From: Scolanthus callimorphus
Taxonomy: Eukaryota > Cnidaria > Anthozoa > Actiniaria > Edwardsiidae
Reading direction: 5' to 3'
Assembly (NCBI GenBank): GCA_033964015.1
Contig: CM066913.1
Coordinates: forward strand, 18,065,854-18,129,853
DNA: 64,000 bases
Below the pieces are notes generated by a model. It was not told where the DNA came from. It saw only the letters and a list, made by a program, of their open reading frames with translations, and did not search any database. This document shows, in pieces, positions 35,839 to 46,854 of this stretch (the stretch's first letter is position 1; each line of letters starts with the position of its first letter). The position numbers and the translations under genes are program-made.

Positions 35839-37104
35839 TGACACTGCTTATGATTAAAGGAATAATCGGTCGACGACGGCATTTTATAAGGCAGCACTCA
35901 GCGCCTAACAACGAGCATATCTGCTCAAAAAAGTTTTTTTTTGGCCTATATATTTTTACGAACCATGTGTTAGATACTCCCATAAGGTGCTTTACTGCAA
36001 AAATAAAAATCCCAGTTTCAAGAACAAAATTCATTGAAAAAAGCTTCAACTATAGTGCTGCCAAATGCCTGGTGCCATGTAATTGTACTGAGGAATGAGG
36101 ATGAACACTTGGGTTCGCGGTACGCGACTGAGGAGCGTTGTAGGTTTGGGCGTCGTATTCTTCGATGCTAATAAAGTTCTAGTACGCCCTGTAACAAATG
36201 GCACGGAACGCAGCCTCTGAGGTGGGTAGGGCGGGATGCAAAGTTCTACCCTTCTCGAAGTTTTGCTGTGAAGTGATGGAGTTAATTATTCACATGTATT
36301 TATTTCTCAAAACTGGCCAATCAGAGGCTGTTATATTTACATAACAATGGCATGCATGCATAATATAGTTATACTAATGACTTATAGTATATTATGGCAA
36401 CCTAACGGCAACAGCAATTAATATCATAAAAAATGTTTTCCATAAAATGCACATTACGCTCCCATGACTTTCTGTAATTCAGAATCACTCAGAGGGTTGT
36501 CGGCAGCTTGGGAGACACTTGATTGTACTCTTTTCCTCATCTCTTTCGGTGTCGTCAGACATCATGAACAGTCACAATGCATCCAATCAGCTGAGCGCTC
36601 TCTAGACTAGTCAACCTCGAACCTTGAAAAGAATTAATGCAAGAAGGTTTTCTGTTAGGCATACGGAGTGTTCGGAGTGACGTCATTTGCTCTGTCTAAA
36701 TAACACAAGTGGTACTTTGTTGTTGTGAGCATTATCCGATGCCTTATTTTTGCTCCTGATCACGGATCATATTTTATCGATAAAATGTGAATATCGTCTT
36801 TCCTCAATGAAACAAAAGAATAAAAATAGGATACCTGCAGGCGGTTTTCGCTGAGAAGATGATCGGCCGCGACTCTGCTCACGGATAAAGCATTAGCTGT
36901 CAACCATACTATTGCCTGCAGATAAAATATATACGATTAGAAGTCCAAGGAAGTAACTAAGCTCTATTGCAACGGGTTTCTGAGAGAATGTGTTTTGACT
37001 GATGGCATACGAATCAGGCGTCAATACCAAAGCTTTCTTTCGTTTTGTTGTTGTAATAATGTAATAGATTTATCTTTTAATCTAGTTTTTCTTTTAAATT
37101 TTCT
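35839..37104. other. No gene recognised; downstream flank of the OTU-PHD gene
   Basis: Several short ORFs without domains. A small palindrome 'attttatcgataaaat' sits at about 36772. The region contains the 3' flank of the minus-strand gene ending at 37189. Confidence 0.4.
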
Positions 37105-37110
37105 TTTATT
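37105..37110 (-). terminator. Polyadenylation signal AATAAA
   Basis: AATAAA on the minus strand about 80 bases after the proposed stop codon at 37189-37191. It fits as the 3' end signal of the OTU-PHD gene. Confidence 0.5.
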
Positions 37111-37188
37111 CTTGCTTTCCCTTTTTCTATAACACTTGAATATTCTTAACATAAGCTGATTCATTGATTTTTTACTGTATTTTCCTTT

Positions 37189-40100
37189 TTAATTATGACT
37201 AGTAGACACCATTAAACACTGACTACTAGTTTGTGTTTCACAGTCGATGAAAAACCACTCTATTACTATCGCCCTCATGGCCTCTAAGTCAATAGCCCAT
37301 TCGGTCGATTCAGGCTCGAGGAATGATTGTTTTTCAGTTTTTTTTCTGAACATACTCAACAAATGACCACGCTCAAAATGCTGCGTAATCAAGGGCAGCG
37401 CTAACTCTACAAATGACCACGCTCAAAATGCTGCGTAATCAAGGGCAGCGCTAATTCGAGTAATTACGGTACGGTAGCTACCTCTGGTACAGCCACAGTG
37501 TTGAAATACTTGTGGAGCAGCAATAGGTCCGTCCCTAGATATACAGGGTGGAGATTTGCGTCCCTCTTCAGAAGTTCCCATACTGCATTCATGATTCTTT
37601 TATTCTAAAACAGATTGCACATGATACACTCTATATAAAAGGAAATGCAGTTTACACTAGCAACCCATGAACATAACAAACATAGAGATCGAGTAATTAA
37701 AGTCTTTACGCGAACATCAATTTTGTATTAGAGCAATTTCAATAATATCATGATATTTCTATGCATATTCTCTTATTCCCATAGGGTTAAGAGAAAATAA
37801 AATTTATAGCTCACAGATATATCATGAAAATGCAAGCAATTTCTTTTGTTTTCCATTTCATTTCTTTATAAACAAATTACTGGAATATTGAGCGTTTTTC
37901 ATGGTTTCATGCTATCAGGCATGATAACATGCAGCACGAAGAAGTTAGGAATAAGATGGGTGTGGCCTTTATTGGCACATTTCAGTCCGCTTGTTACTCG
38001 AATTGTAAATGGATTATTTCTTAAGTTGGTTCTTTTTAGTAAGTACCAGTCTCTCGTTGCCTGGACACAACCCTCTACTGCTCCACTCCATCAGCACCTT
38101 TGCGGCGGCCGCGCTGGTTTGAGCTCTCTTAAACACAGAGAACCTCCTACTACACATTTTATTCTTCGCAATGTTCTCTAGGAAGTCCTAAAAGAGTAAA
38201 ATGTTATTTCAAAACTCTCCCCGATTATTCCAAAATATCAAATTAGAGTTTCTCTCCAAGGCTAACAACTGTTGCTTACCGTGAAACCTTTGCTTTTCAT
38301 CAAGGAAGTCAAAGACCTGTTGCTGGCCAGTACTGAAACCCTGTTAACATTGTAAAGGATGTATTGCTACGGGTTACTTAGTAACGGAAGTCAATTAAAG
38401 GCAAAATTGCTTACGCACCACTCCTTGACGACTGAGACTGAACAGCCACAGTACCATTCGTTGTTCGCCATTCCTGCTTGATCGACGGGTACCAAGTAAC
38501 AGCACTCAGTGTGGAACCAGAGGAGACAATGGCTACACTGTAACAGGCCCACCGAAGGCGCAATATCCTCGTCATAACCAAACTGGCAGTGCTCGTTGCA
38601 TCGAGGATTTGTTAGACTTGGCACTTCTAAAGAGTGTTTAATGAAGTAGATACTCAGCAAGTAATTAGCCTTTACAATTGTCCGACCTATTTAATAGTAC
38701 CGATAGCAAAACAACAAGAAATACTAACCGCGCGACGGTAATTTAGGGCAGTGTGATAGTGGGGCGACATGGTTAGGGACAGTTGCATCTAGCGTCAGTC
38801 TGCACCAAAGCAGCTTCAGGACTGTGCCACCGGGTAAGCTTTGAGCCGCACTGCCAACAGGGTATACTATCTGGTCATACGCTTCATAACCAGGCTCCCT
38901 GCAGTACATCCTGATGGGACTACACAATACAGTGCTCAGCAGACGCACCTGGAGCACTCCTGTGAAAAACAACATAACGTGTTTCTTATGGTTTTCAAAA
39001 AGATGTCTGTCACGACATTGGTGACTGAACATTTGAATAATAAATAATAAACAACTGATATAGCGCCTATACATTACTGTTCTAGGCGCTGTATCATCGC
39101 GCCATAAGGATGACGACCACGCGAAGCGACGAAAATACGATCGCGAACAAGTCACGTTAGATCACGGCACACGTTTTAAAGACCTATAGGCCTTCTGCGC
39201 AGTTCGTCTGTCACGTGGTTGTACTGGAGATAAAAAACGAATAAACAAGCACTTGACTATTCAGCGGCAAATAGGCTATTTGACATCGCTGGTGCGGTTA
39301 AGAAAAACAATCGCCTATTCTTTTCGTACCACAGTAACGCCCATCCACCAACGTCTCTATAAGCTCGCGCTGGTACACTGCTTTACACAGCTCCTCCCAG
39401 AAAACTGCAGAGCGAAATTCTGAATTGCGTCAACTGTTGTAAGTGACTGGAGTACTGCTTCAAAACTCCCCGAGCTCTTTCCCTCTGAGATAATCTATAA
39501 AAAGATAACAAAAATGGCAGTAATGTTACAGAAAAGTTTGAAGAAAAGCGAAGTTTTGATGCCGTGAAAAGATCAAAGCTCCGAGTTCCGGCAGAAGTGG
39601 CAACGACAGTTTTTAAAACGATGTAACAATTGTATGTTTTGGAGCATAATCAGAAAAGTGATGAACTGAACTCGTCTGTAATTAACTCGGGCTTCACTGA
39701 AATAAACCAATCACAATACGGTAATCGGAAAATCAGTTAAAAACGTTTAAAACGTGAGACCTATACTAAGAGGAAAGGGGTGTGAGCTCTGATGTTCAAT
39801 CCACATAATGGACGACAGAATATATATTCTGCAGTTACCTGTTGGAGATGAATGTCTTGATTGAGACATCCTTCGACAACAGTCACAATCTTCAGATACT
39901 CGTCCATCTCGTCATCGTGCCCGCATAGCAGCCAGGATAGACTGTTGAAGAGGCAGTTACCGTCTGCTCTGACTTTTACAGGCTCCATCAGAGTTTGGAC
40001 GTGCTCTTCCGTCAAGCAGCTTCGGCAACTGAAACAAGTCCAATCGTTTCACAAGGTTTTCATGTGTTTACACGATGTGTAAAGGTTACTAATGTAAATC

Positions 40101-43100
40101 AGTTCTTTCAAACCTCGCTGTCACTTCCAATTTAACCCTTCCCGACTACACACATACCACAGCTCAACATGGTTAGGAGAAACGTGATTCGGGGTCTCAT
40201 CTTTGTCGAATACATCACCAATGTCTGATGGAAGGCGGCGATGGATCAGTTTGCAGAGGTTGAAGAGTGAGTCCCACTCATTTGTCGTCCTTAATATTGC
40301 AAGCACTCTTTTGCAATGGGACCAATCCCAGAAGGAAATCTGCCCATTAAGAAAATGATGTGATCATTAAGACCTTGACAGGGTGTTACTGTACCCAGTG
40401 GCGTGCACAGCCTATAGGCCTGCAGGCACGGGACTGCAAATTTATGGGGTGATTTTGGTACAAGTACTGCACTGCAATCATGAGCTTGGCCTGTAGATTT
40501 GCAAAATCCTGTGTATGCCCGAGACTGTGACTGCAACTTTTAGACATCCTGCGTACGACCCTGGTACCTATCCTAGGTTGATGGGAGCCACTAAAAGTCA
40601 AATGTAGTCAATTGGTCACACTTACACTGAGGCAATATTAGGCAATTGGTTTTTAACAACTGCTATCAACAAAGAAATCTTATGATTAACAATATCCACA
40701 CTGCCTTTTTGTCAAGATACCTTTTCGAGAATTTCCCACAGTTCTTCTTCTGATGACGAAGGGTGGTCGCGTTTCATATATTTTCTTTTCTCTTTGCTTG
40801 ATGCTTGGGTGTGGGACCTGAGCTCCACAGATGTTTTGGGATTAGATGGTGATGGCTGGGGTCGGGATTTCTGGGATTGGGATGTTAATGGCTGTGGTTG
40901 GGATGATGATGCTTGGATTCTGTATTGCGATGGTGATGCCTGAGGTCGGGATTGGAATGTTGATGGCTGGGGATGGGATGGCTGTGGTTGGGGTGGTGAT
41001 GGTGATGCCTGGGGTCGGGATTGGGATGATGATGCCTGTGGTCGGGATTGGGATGGTGATGGCTGGGGTTGGGATTGGAATGTTGATGGCTGGGGACGGG
41101 ATGGCTGTGGTTGGGACTGGGATGATGATGCCTGGGGTCGGGATTGGGATGGTGATGCCGGGGGTAGGGATTGGGATGGTGATGCCTTGGGTTGGGATTG
41201 GAATGGTGATGACTGGGGTCGAGATGGCTGTGGTTGGGGTTGGCATTGTGATGGCTGACATTGGAATGATGACGGTTGGGGTTGGGATTCCTGTTGGTAA
41301 TAGATATACCCTTGGATAACAGCATCTATTTCTGATACTGGCATCCTTGGGGTTTTGTTGTTAGGATCCCGGTACTGGATGCTCTTGTCCCACCACACTG
41401 GCCTTTGTTCTGCACTCCAGGAAATTCTCTTGCTTCCTAGATGCAGACAATTATTCATGGTAAGGTTAAACAAGAAAGAAATTGTGGTCTGAAGACATGC
41501 ACACCGTCCAAGCCATTCTCACATCCCCAGCTGATGACATGATGACATCATGCAGCAAAGGATCTGGTAATGGCCATATATGGACAGCTCTATATGGAAT
41601 GCCATCTATGAGAAATCTGTAGTCATAAACAGGGCTTCAGGTTACTGCAAGGACATTCACTTTCTGATATCTTTTGTCATAAACAGAAATCTAGCACTGT
41701 GTCAGTCATAAACAGGAACACATGTTGCAAGTTGGAGTCGAAGACCACCATCCAACTTTGGGAAGAGAGTACCACACTCCCCTCCTCCACAGGAAAAATT
41801 CCACCTATTTTCTAATAGCCAGTTAGATGTGTTTGTGATAGTTTGGATATATTTATCTCACTAGTTTTCATTTTACCCTTATTTGTTACCTTTATTCTGA
41901 GAAACAATAGCAATTATAAATTTCCTTTTATCAAGGCTATTCATAGTTTCCCAGTCCTCAGGAAGTGGAATGAGCTCTTGCTGGGTGCATGGCTCACTTA
42001 ATGTCTCTTCAGCTGTTGCAGTGAAAGAAAGAAAGTGAGATGGCTGATCTTTTAGCACAGTATTTTCCAGACATACACCATGCAAAATTTGCTATCGTTG
42101 TCATTATAAATGCAAAGCAGTGAAATACAAATTTTCTTACTGGATGGCACTTCATGCTGCATGGCAGCAGAATAAAACTTTTGGTGCACCTCTCTGTCCT
42201 CAGCAAATGTGCACATCTTTTTTGGACCTAGTGCATATCAAAAATATAAAGTGAGCTATAACGTGAGCTATAATCAAATCTTCTTGCTTTCAAATGGTGC
42301 AAAATGTCTTATTAATGCGGAATTATTTAATGAGAAATCATTCAGAATCAAATAAAGAATGGATGGTAAATAAATGCTGAAAAGACTACAGGAGCAAATG
42401 AAGAATAAACAAATGAATGTTGTAGGTCTAACCATAATAAACAATTTTGCCCTTGTGGAATGCCATGAAAATCATAGGACATTGTGTTTTCCTGTACCAC
42501 TTCTCTATCTATAACAGATATGATCAAATACAAAATGCTTTCAATGCATAGCCCAGCTGAACAACACTATGCAACATCATGACTTTGCTGACAAAGTACA
42601 TGGGGAGGGGGGTTAGGTCTCACGAGGGTTTAGGGTGCTTGACCCAAACCAAACAATAACAATGAACATACATGTACCTTCTTTTTCATTCCATACAAGT
42701 TTCTCCTGTCAAACTGTGCCCTTGCTTTAGCTTTTCTCAGAAACTGTAAATGAAATTACAATGTAATTGTTCAATAAATAAAATCAGCTAAGTAGTATAT
42801 TTCAATTGAAAGCTGAATTGTACATTCATTAATTATTGAGTCGTTCAATGCATAATATAAATATCTGGTTGTCAGCATTTCCATGAAAGAAAAAAGTAAA
42901 GAAATGTATGGGCACCTCATTTTGAGAAGAAAAGTCACTCTTGAACAAGCTGTTTGCTGTGGTCATATGCATGGGCCGTGTCAAGCAAGTCATAACAACC
43001 ATCTGAATACCATCCTTTTGCTTTTTTCTTGTAGGTATAAAATTGTATATTACATAAAAGGCTCATTTATCAGAAAATTTCCACAAAACTGAAAAATGAC

Positions 43101-46100
43101 CTGTCTGTTCTGTGTCTGTAATGTTCTATACCTTCTATTAAATGATACATGTTCATAATCAAGATTGTAAAACCATCAACGTTGGGATCAGATGAGTTCC
43201 AGGTGGGATTTGAATCCACGACCCTCCACACAAATGCTGGATACTCTTACCATAGGCCTTTTTGAGATACACCAGAAGTCACGGGTCATAATGCATTATG
43301 GTCTAGCTTCGGTACAAACAAATCACCAAACAATGGGCAGTTTTTCTCAATATTTGAATTCCACTAGGAAAAACTGCCCATTGTTTGGTGATTTGTTGAC
43401 AACCAGATATTTATATTATGCATTTAACGTGTATCTCAAAAAAGGCCCATTTGAGATACTGGACTTTAAACATGGGGAGCCTCTCATTGTTTCCCTTCCG
43501 CTTCACGCAATAACTGCAGCGGTATTGCATTTATCATGTCAAGTTCAAAGTCGCCGTCATTCCCAAGACACTTTGATCTTAATTTTGCCCTTACAGTTTC
43601 CTCAGGTTTCCTAAAATGAAACATGGAAGGGTGAAAAGTGAGCCCCCTCTACCCTCTGAAATTTCCAAAGGAAAATGCAGTATTTGTATGGAAGAAATCA
43701 GGTAAATTGACCCCACCACCACCCCTCTGGAATTTCCAACCCCTTCCAGGGGGGATGGCTATTTTCAGGAACCACATATTGTAAGCTTGTATCGTTTTTC
43801 AAGAGCATTTCAGCTTACATGCTGTTTGCATTGTTCAGTTGCAGTGATGTCATTTTGCATTTTGAATTGGAAATTTAGGGTAGGGATGTGCCAACCTGGC
43901 ATTGTTCTAGAGTGAAAAATTCAAAATTTGAATACATAGTTTTTCAGAAATAGGTATGCCAAGTCGAATAAAAGGAACTAACATTTACAGCTGTTTCAGG
44001 TAACATGCGACTTCGCCATTGTCAGGCTCTTGTAGTTTGGCAGTTGAAGTTTTCTGCATTTTCCATCAATGCAATTCATGTGAGCCAATCAAATCCTTGC
44101 CCAGTGCATTTGTTTGGCTTCTCTGAGTTGCAACAGAAGCCAATTCACTGCACTAGGTGATTTGATTAACTTTGCAGAAAAACCCAACTGCCAAAAATGT
44201 TTTAACACACTGGGTCGCATGTTACCTGAAACAGCTGTAAAAGTATTTTATTGATAAAAGCTTGACTAGCTGATCTAAGTGGTAATCAAAAATGTACCTG
44301 TTCAAGAGAAAAAGCGTTAATTTGAGGGACCCTGTTCCAGAGAAAGTGGTGATTTAGTGACCTGAGTGTTCCAGAAGTGGAAGGCTGAAAACATACTCAT
44401 ATACTAAATATAAGGATCAGTCCCCCCTGGGCTCAACCTCATCCAATACATGTAATTTCATAGATTTATTATTATTACAGGAGAGAGCCAAAGGGAAACA
44501 GTAGCAAGTTTCCCTATGTTTTGTTATGGAGAGGTGGAGTGTGATAGAGAATAATTTGGTATCCAGTTGTTTCGCAGATGTTCCTGTTCACACACAACCT
44601 GTATAAGTGGTTTTATACACGGCTTTAGTTGTTTCACGCACAGCCTAGATAAAATCAAACCCAATGCTAAAACAACTGAGAAATTCACTGATATTTACAA
44701 AAAAGCGTGCATATCCAAAATGAATTCAAACATAAACTTTGAAGATTAAACATTAATTTATGTGAAAGCTAAAGAAAGTTATTATCTGTAAGACTAAATA
44801 AATTGATAATTGAAGAGAAAATTGCATTGATGTAGATTTATTTAATCACAAACCTGTTGCACAGTACTATCTGAAACTTCCTCATCACTGCTGCTCTGCT
44901 GTAATCAAATGGACTCATTTTAAAAAATGGAGGAGTATGTATAAAATTGGGCAAATTTGGTTTGATTCAGCAAAATATCAGGCGAATTTGGTTGAGCTTT
45001 GGTGAGAAGCAGTCAAGGCAAAATACCCATGAGACCAAACAAGCTCTGATATTTTACAGAATCAAACCAAATTTGTCTGATTATTTATTTATCATCCCAT
45101 ACAAATAAAGAATGTGCCCTCAGCTAAAAAAGGTAACATTGTTCTAAACACAAACTTCATTTTGCCAGAGCTACAGAAAACCATTTTGGGAGTTTTGCCA
45201 TAGCAAACTCCAGGCCATATTTATTCTAATTATTTTACTAAAGTAAATTGATGTTTTAACTATTTTTCAATTCTTTTACAAGAGTTTTTTGATGGACTGT
45301 TCCTATGAGAGATATAGCTTACAGAGATATAGCTTAACCGAGCAAAAAACTGAAACTGAAACTGAAGAATATTAAATTGCATATAAGGGCAATGACCGAA
45401 TACATCTCATGCCTGAATGGATGACAATATAAAAATATGGCAAGAAAATATCTTGAACTGGCTATTAAAACACCCGGGGGAGATTGTAAATGTCAAATTC
45501 TCGCAATCTCGCGATGAAACGTAAGCTTAATAAAGCCCTAAGTAAAATGGTTAAGATTACACAAACGTACAGATGATTAAAATAACATCGAAAGTGAGGA
45601 GTAAGGGAGAAAACGATCGATAACTATTCCGATTTGCCTTTCAACGAAATAGTATTAAGTTCAATTAGAAGTAAATCATAATAAAACAACTACATAATGT
45701 GCTCGATTAAGTTATATAACTTAAGAAGCTTGTCTTTTAATTAAGCAATAAAAGTACTTTCCGCGTGCTCTCTGCTTTCTTACAAACACGAGGGGGATGT
45801 TGGGAGAACTGATCAAAACTTGAAAGACACGAGCCGAAGGCGAGTGTCTTTCAAGTTTTATCAGTTCGACCAACATTCCCCGAGTGTTTGTAGGAAACCA
45901 GAGAGCACGCAGAAAGTATTTTATTGCTTTTAGAAAATAACATACACACGCGCGACAGCGTTGCGTGACAATCGTGTTTCTCAGCTCTCTTACAAACACG
46001 CTTTTTAACCAATCAGAATGCGCACATTCACAATACAACATAGGTGTTATTTTCTAAAAGAGGGCACAAAAGCTACACACTCCTCGACAGTCTCAGTTTC

Positions 46101-46285
46101 GAGAACCGGAATACATTAGAGCTGATTTCAAGTACTAATTAGTAATCACGGAATAATCACTTCTATAGGTTTTATTCAGAATTGGTGCAATCACTTTACG
46201 ATTGGTTTCACTGCAGTCATATGAAATTCGCTTTTATAATACCTACATTGATCATGCTCACGTCCTCGTTGTCTCCGTCCGCCAT
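37189..46285 (-). CDS. OTU-domain and PHD-finger protein, about 765 residues, 13 exons
   Basis: Probable ubiquitin-pathway or chromatin-linked protein; the exact family was not recognised. Exons (minus): 46285-46247, 44898-44854, 42743-42678, 42227-42141, 42012-41890, 41436-40721, 40339-40158, 40028-39839, 38948-38729, 38626-38415, 38187-38047, 37604-37482, and a last exon from about 37344 to stop at 37189. Splice phases agree at all joins from exon 4 to exon 12. The joins 3-4 and 12-13 are off by a base or need a different site. Order of parts: acidic start MADGDNEDVSMIN; Ser/Asp stretch; basic stretch; Pro/Gln/Ser repeats (about residues 150-340); a conserved-looking FWDWSHCKRV...LPSDIGDVFD block; OTU domain with DGNCLFNSLS (catalytic Asp and Cys) and PNHVAPL (catalytic His); PHD-like finger CNEHC...QCSHC...WFHTEC...WYCGC; then two helical-looking exons. 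It starts head to head with the RhoGEF gene. Confidence 0.82.
37361..37460. repeat. 50-bp tandem duplication
   Basis: 'aaatgaccacgctcaaaatg' and what follows are repeated exactly with a 50-bp offset (37361 and 37411). It lies in the last intron of the OTU-PHD gene. Confidence 0.8.
38415..38626 (-). CDS. OTU-PHD gene exon 10: PHD-type zinc finger
   Basis: Zinc ligands in order: CNEHC, QCSHC, FHTEC, YCGC, with WFH before the last pair, as in PHD fingers. Acceptor CTCTTTAG|AA, donor TGC|GTAAGC. Confidence 0.75.
38729..38948 (-). CDS. OTU-PHD gene exon 9: OTU C-terminal part with His
   Basis: VRLLSTVLCSPIRMYCREPG ... LLWCRLTLDATVPNHVAPLS. The PNHVAPL motif fits the OTU catalytic-His strand. Acceptor GCTCCAG|GTG, donor CGCG|GTTAGT. 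Confidence 0.8.
39839..40028 (-). CDS. OTU-PHD gene exon 8: OTU catalytic Asp/Cys
   Basis: Encodes CRSCLTEEHVQTLMEPVKV, then RADGNCLFNSLSWLLCG. DGNCLF is the hallmark of OTU cysteine proteases. Acceptor TTTCAG|TTG, donor CAACAG|GTAACT, phase 2 in and 0 out. Confidence 0.85.
40721..41436 (-). CDS. OTU-PHD gene exon 6: Pro/Gln/Ser-rich repeats
   Basis: Starts GSKRISWSAEQRPVWWDKSI and then runs through many copies of a 'SQSRPQASPSQS / SQPQPSRPQPS' motif, coded by a G/T-rich minisatellite on the plus strand. It ends with a basic KEKRKYMKRDHPSSSEEEL and donor AAAAG|GTATCT. The repeat region is probably disordered. Long ORFs in other frames here are shadows of the repeat. Confidence 0.8.
43192..43232 (-). 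other. tRNA-like B-box remnant
   Basis: The minus strand reads GTCGTGGATTCAAATCCCACC, which fits a pol III B box. No full tRNA fold is seen, so it is likely a SINE or tRNA-derived remnant beside the foldback at 43252. Confidence 0.35.
43252..43450. mobile_element. Foldback MITE in OTU-PHD intron
   Basis: Ends AGGCCTTTTTGAGATACAC and GTGTATCTCAAAAAAGGCC. Inner arms CAAATCACCAAACAATGGGC and their complement surround a loop near 43345. Confidence 0.65.
43984..44241. mobile_element. MITE with 28-bp perfect inverted ends
   Basis: The left end TTTACAGCTGTTTCAGGTAA plus CATGCGAC is exactly inverted at 44214-44241. The interior repeats 'caactgccaaa' in both senses. No ORF. Confidence 0.65.
44955..45080. 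mobile_element. Short MITE with AAATTTGGTTTGATTC ends
   Basis: 'caaatttggtttgattcagc' is inverted as 'agaatcaaaccaaatttg' about 110 bp on. Confidence 0.45.
45741..46057 (-). repeat. Foldback repeat, inverted third copy
   Basis: Reverse complement of the tandem pair at 4986-5620, with the same hairpin. It lies in intron 1 of the OTU-PHD gene, close to its first exon. Confidence 0.65.
46247..46285 (-). CDS. OTU-PHD gene exon 1 (start codon)
   Basis: ATG in good context (AACATGG) gives MADGDNEDVSMIN, then donor AAT|GTAGGT in phase 0. This start was chosen because it lies near a divergent partner gene and the next exon (44898-44854) continues the frame with QSSSDEEVSDSTVQQ. Confidence 0.7.
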
Positions 46286-46820
46286 GTTTTAATGCGCGAA
46301 GCTATGTGACCTAGCCTTGGTTTAAACAACGAGTCACCTCATTGGCTGGCAGCCCAGGTCGCATCTGGAACGAGGTCGCATCCAGCACGCTACAAATATT
46401 CACTATTCATGGGGGCAGGGCCAGTGACCGTTTTCTGACACATGGGTTGCAGGGCTTCAATTTTCGATATATTTTATCCACTGATGCCTAAAATACGAGA
46501 ATTATAAAGGAGAAATTAATGTTTCTTCGTGGATTATCTAAAGAAACCATAGTGACGTTTCTCACATGTGATTTGATGTGGTATGCCTGTGTTGGAATTT
46601 GAGCCAGCGAGACAGAAATATTCTCAGCGGAGTCCCATATAACAATCACATGACCGAATGCTCGCAGGAAGTGGCTGAAAGCAGGCGAAGGTCTTTGATT
46701 CAAAACTCTGAAGAATTCCTAGACTTCAAGGACACCGTTTTCCCCGAGTAAACTCCACAGAGATGTAGCATTCTAGGAACAGTTTCCTGAAAACCTCAGC
46801 TTTGGCTCTGTAGCGCCATT
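46286..46820. promoter_or_regulatory. Divergent promoter region between two genes
   Basis: The 535 bp between the ATG of the OTU-PHD gene (minus) and the ATG of the RhoGEF gene (plus) must hold both 5' UTRs and promoters. An inverted CCAAT motif (ATTGG, 46341-46345) is visible; no TATA box stands out for either gene, as is common for bidirectional housekeeping promoters. Confidence 0.5.
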
Positions 46821-46854
46821 ATGAGCGTGAGAGATCGAGCGAAAGAATATGAAG
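46821..46854 (+). CDS. RhoGEF gene exon 1 (start codon)
   Basis: ATG gives MSVRDRAKEYE and one extra base, then donor GAAG|GTTAGT. The spare G completes a Gly codon with exon 2 (51640-51670, AKTRSPPSK), whose last two bases complete an Arg codon with exon 3. The start was chosen from this exact phase match. Confidence 0.75.

Noticed and set aside
40846..41319. Plus-strand ORF of 157 residues rich in Met/Gly/Val
   Set aside because: It is the reverse of the Pro/Gln/Ser repeat coding exon and has no splice or start context of its own.
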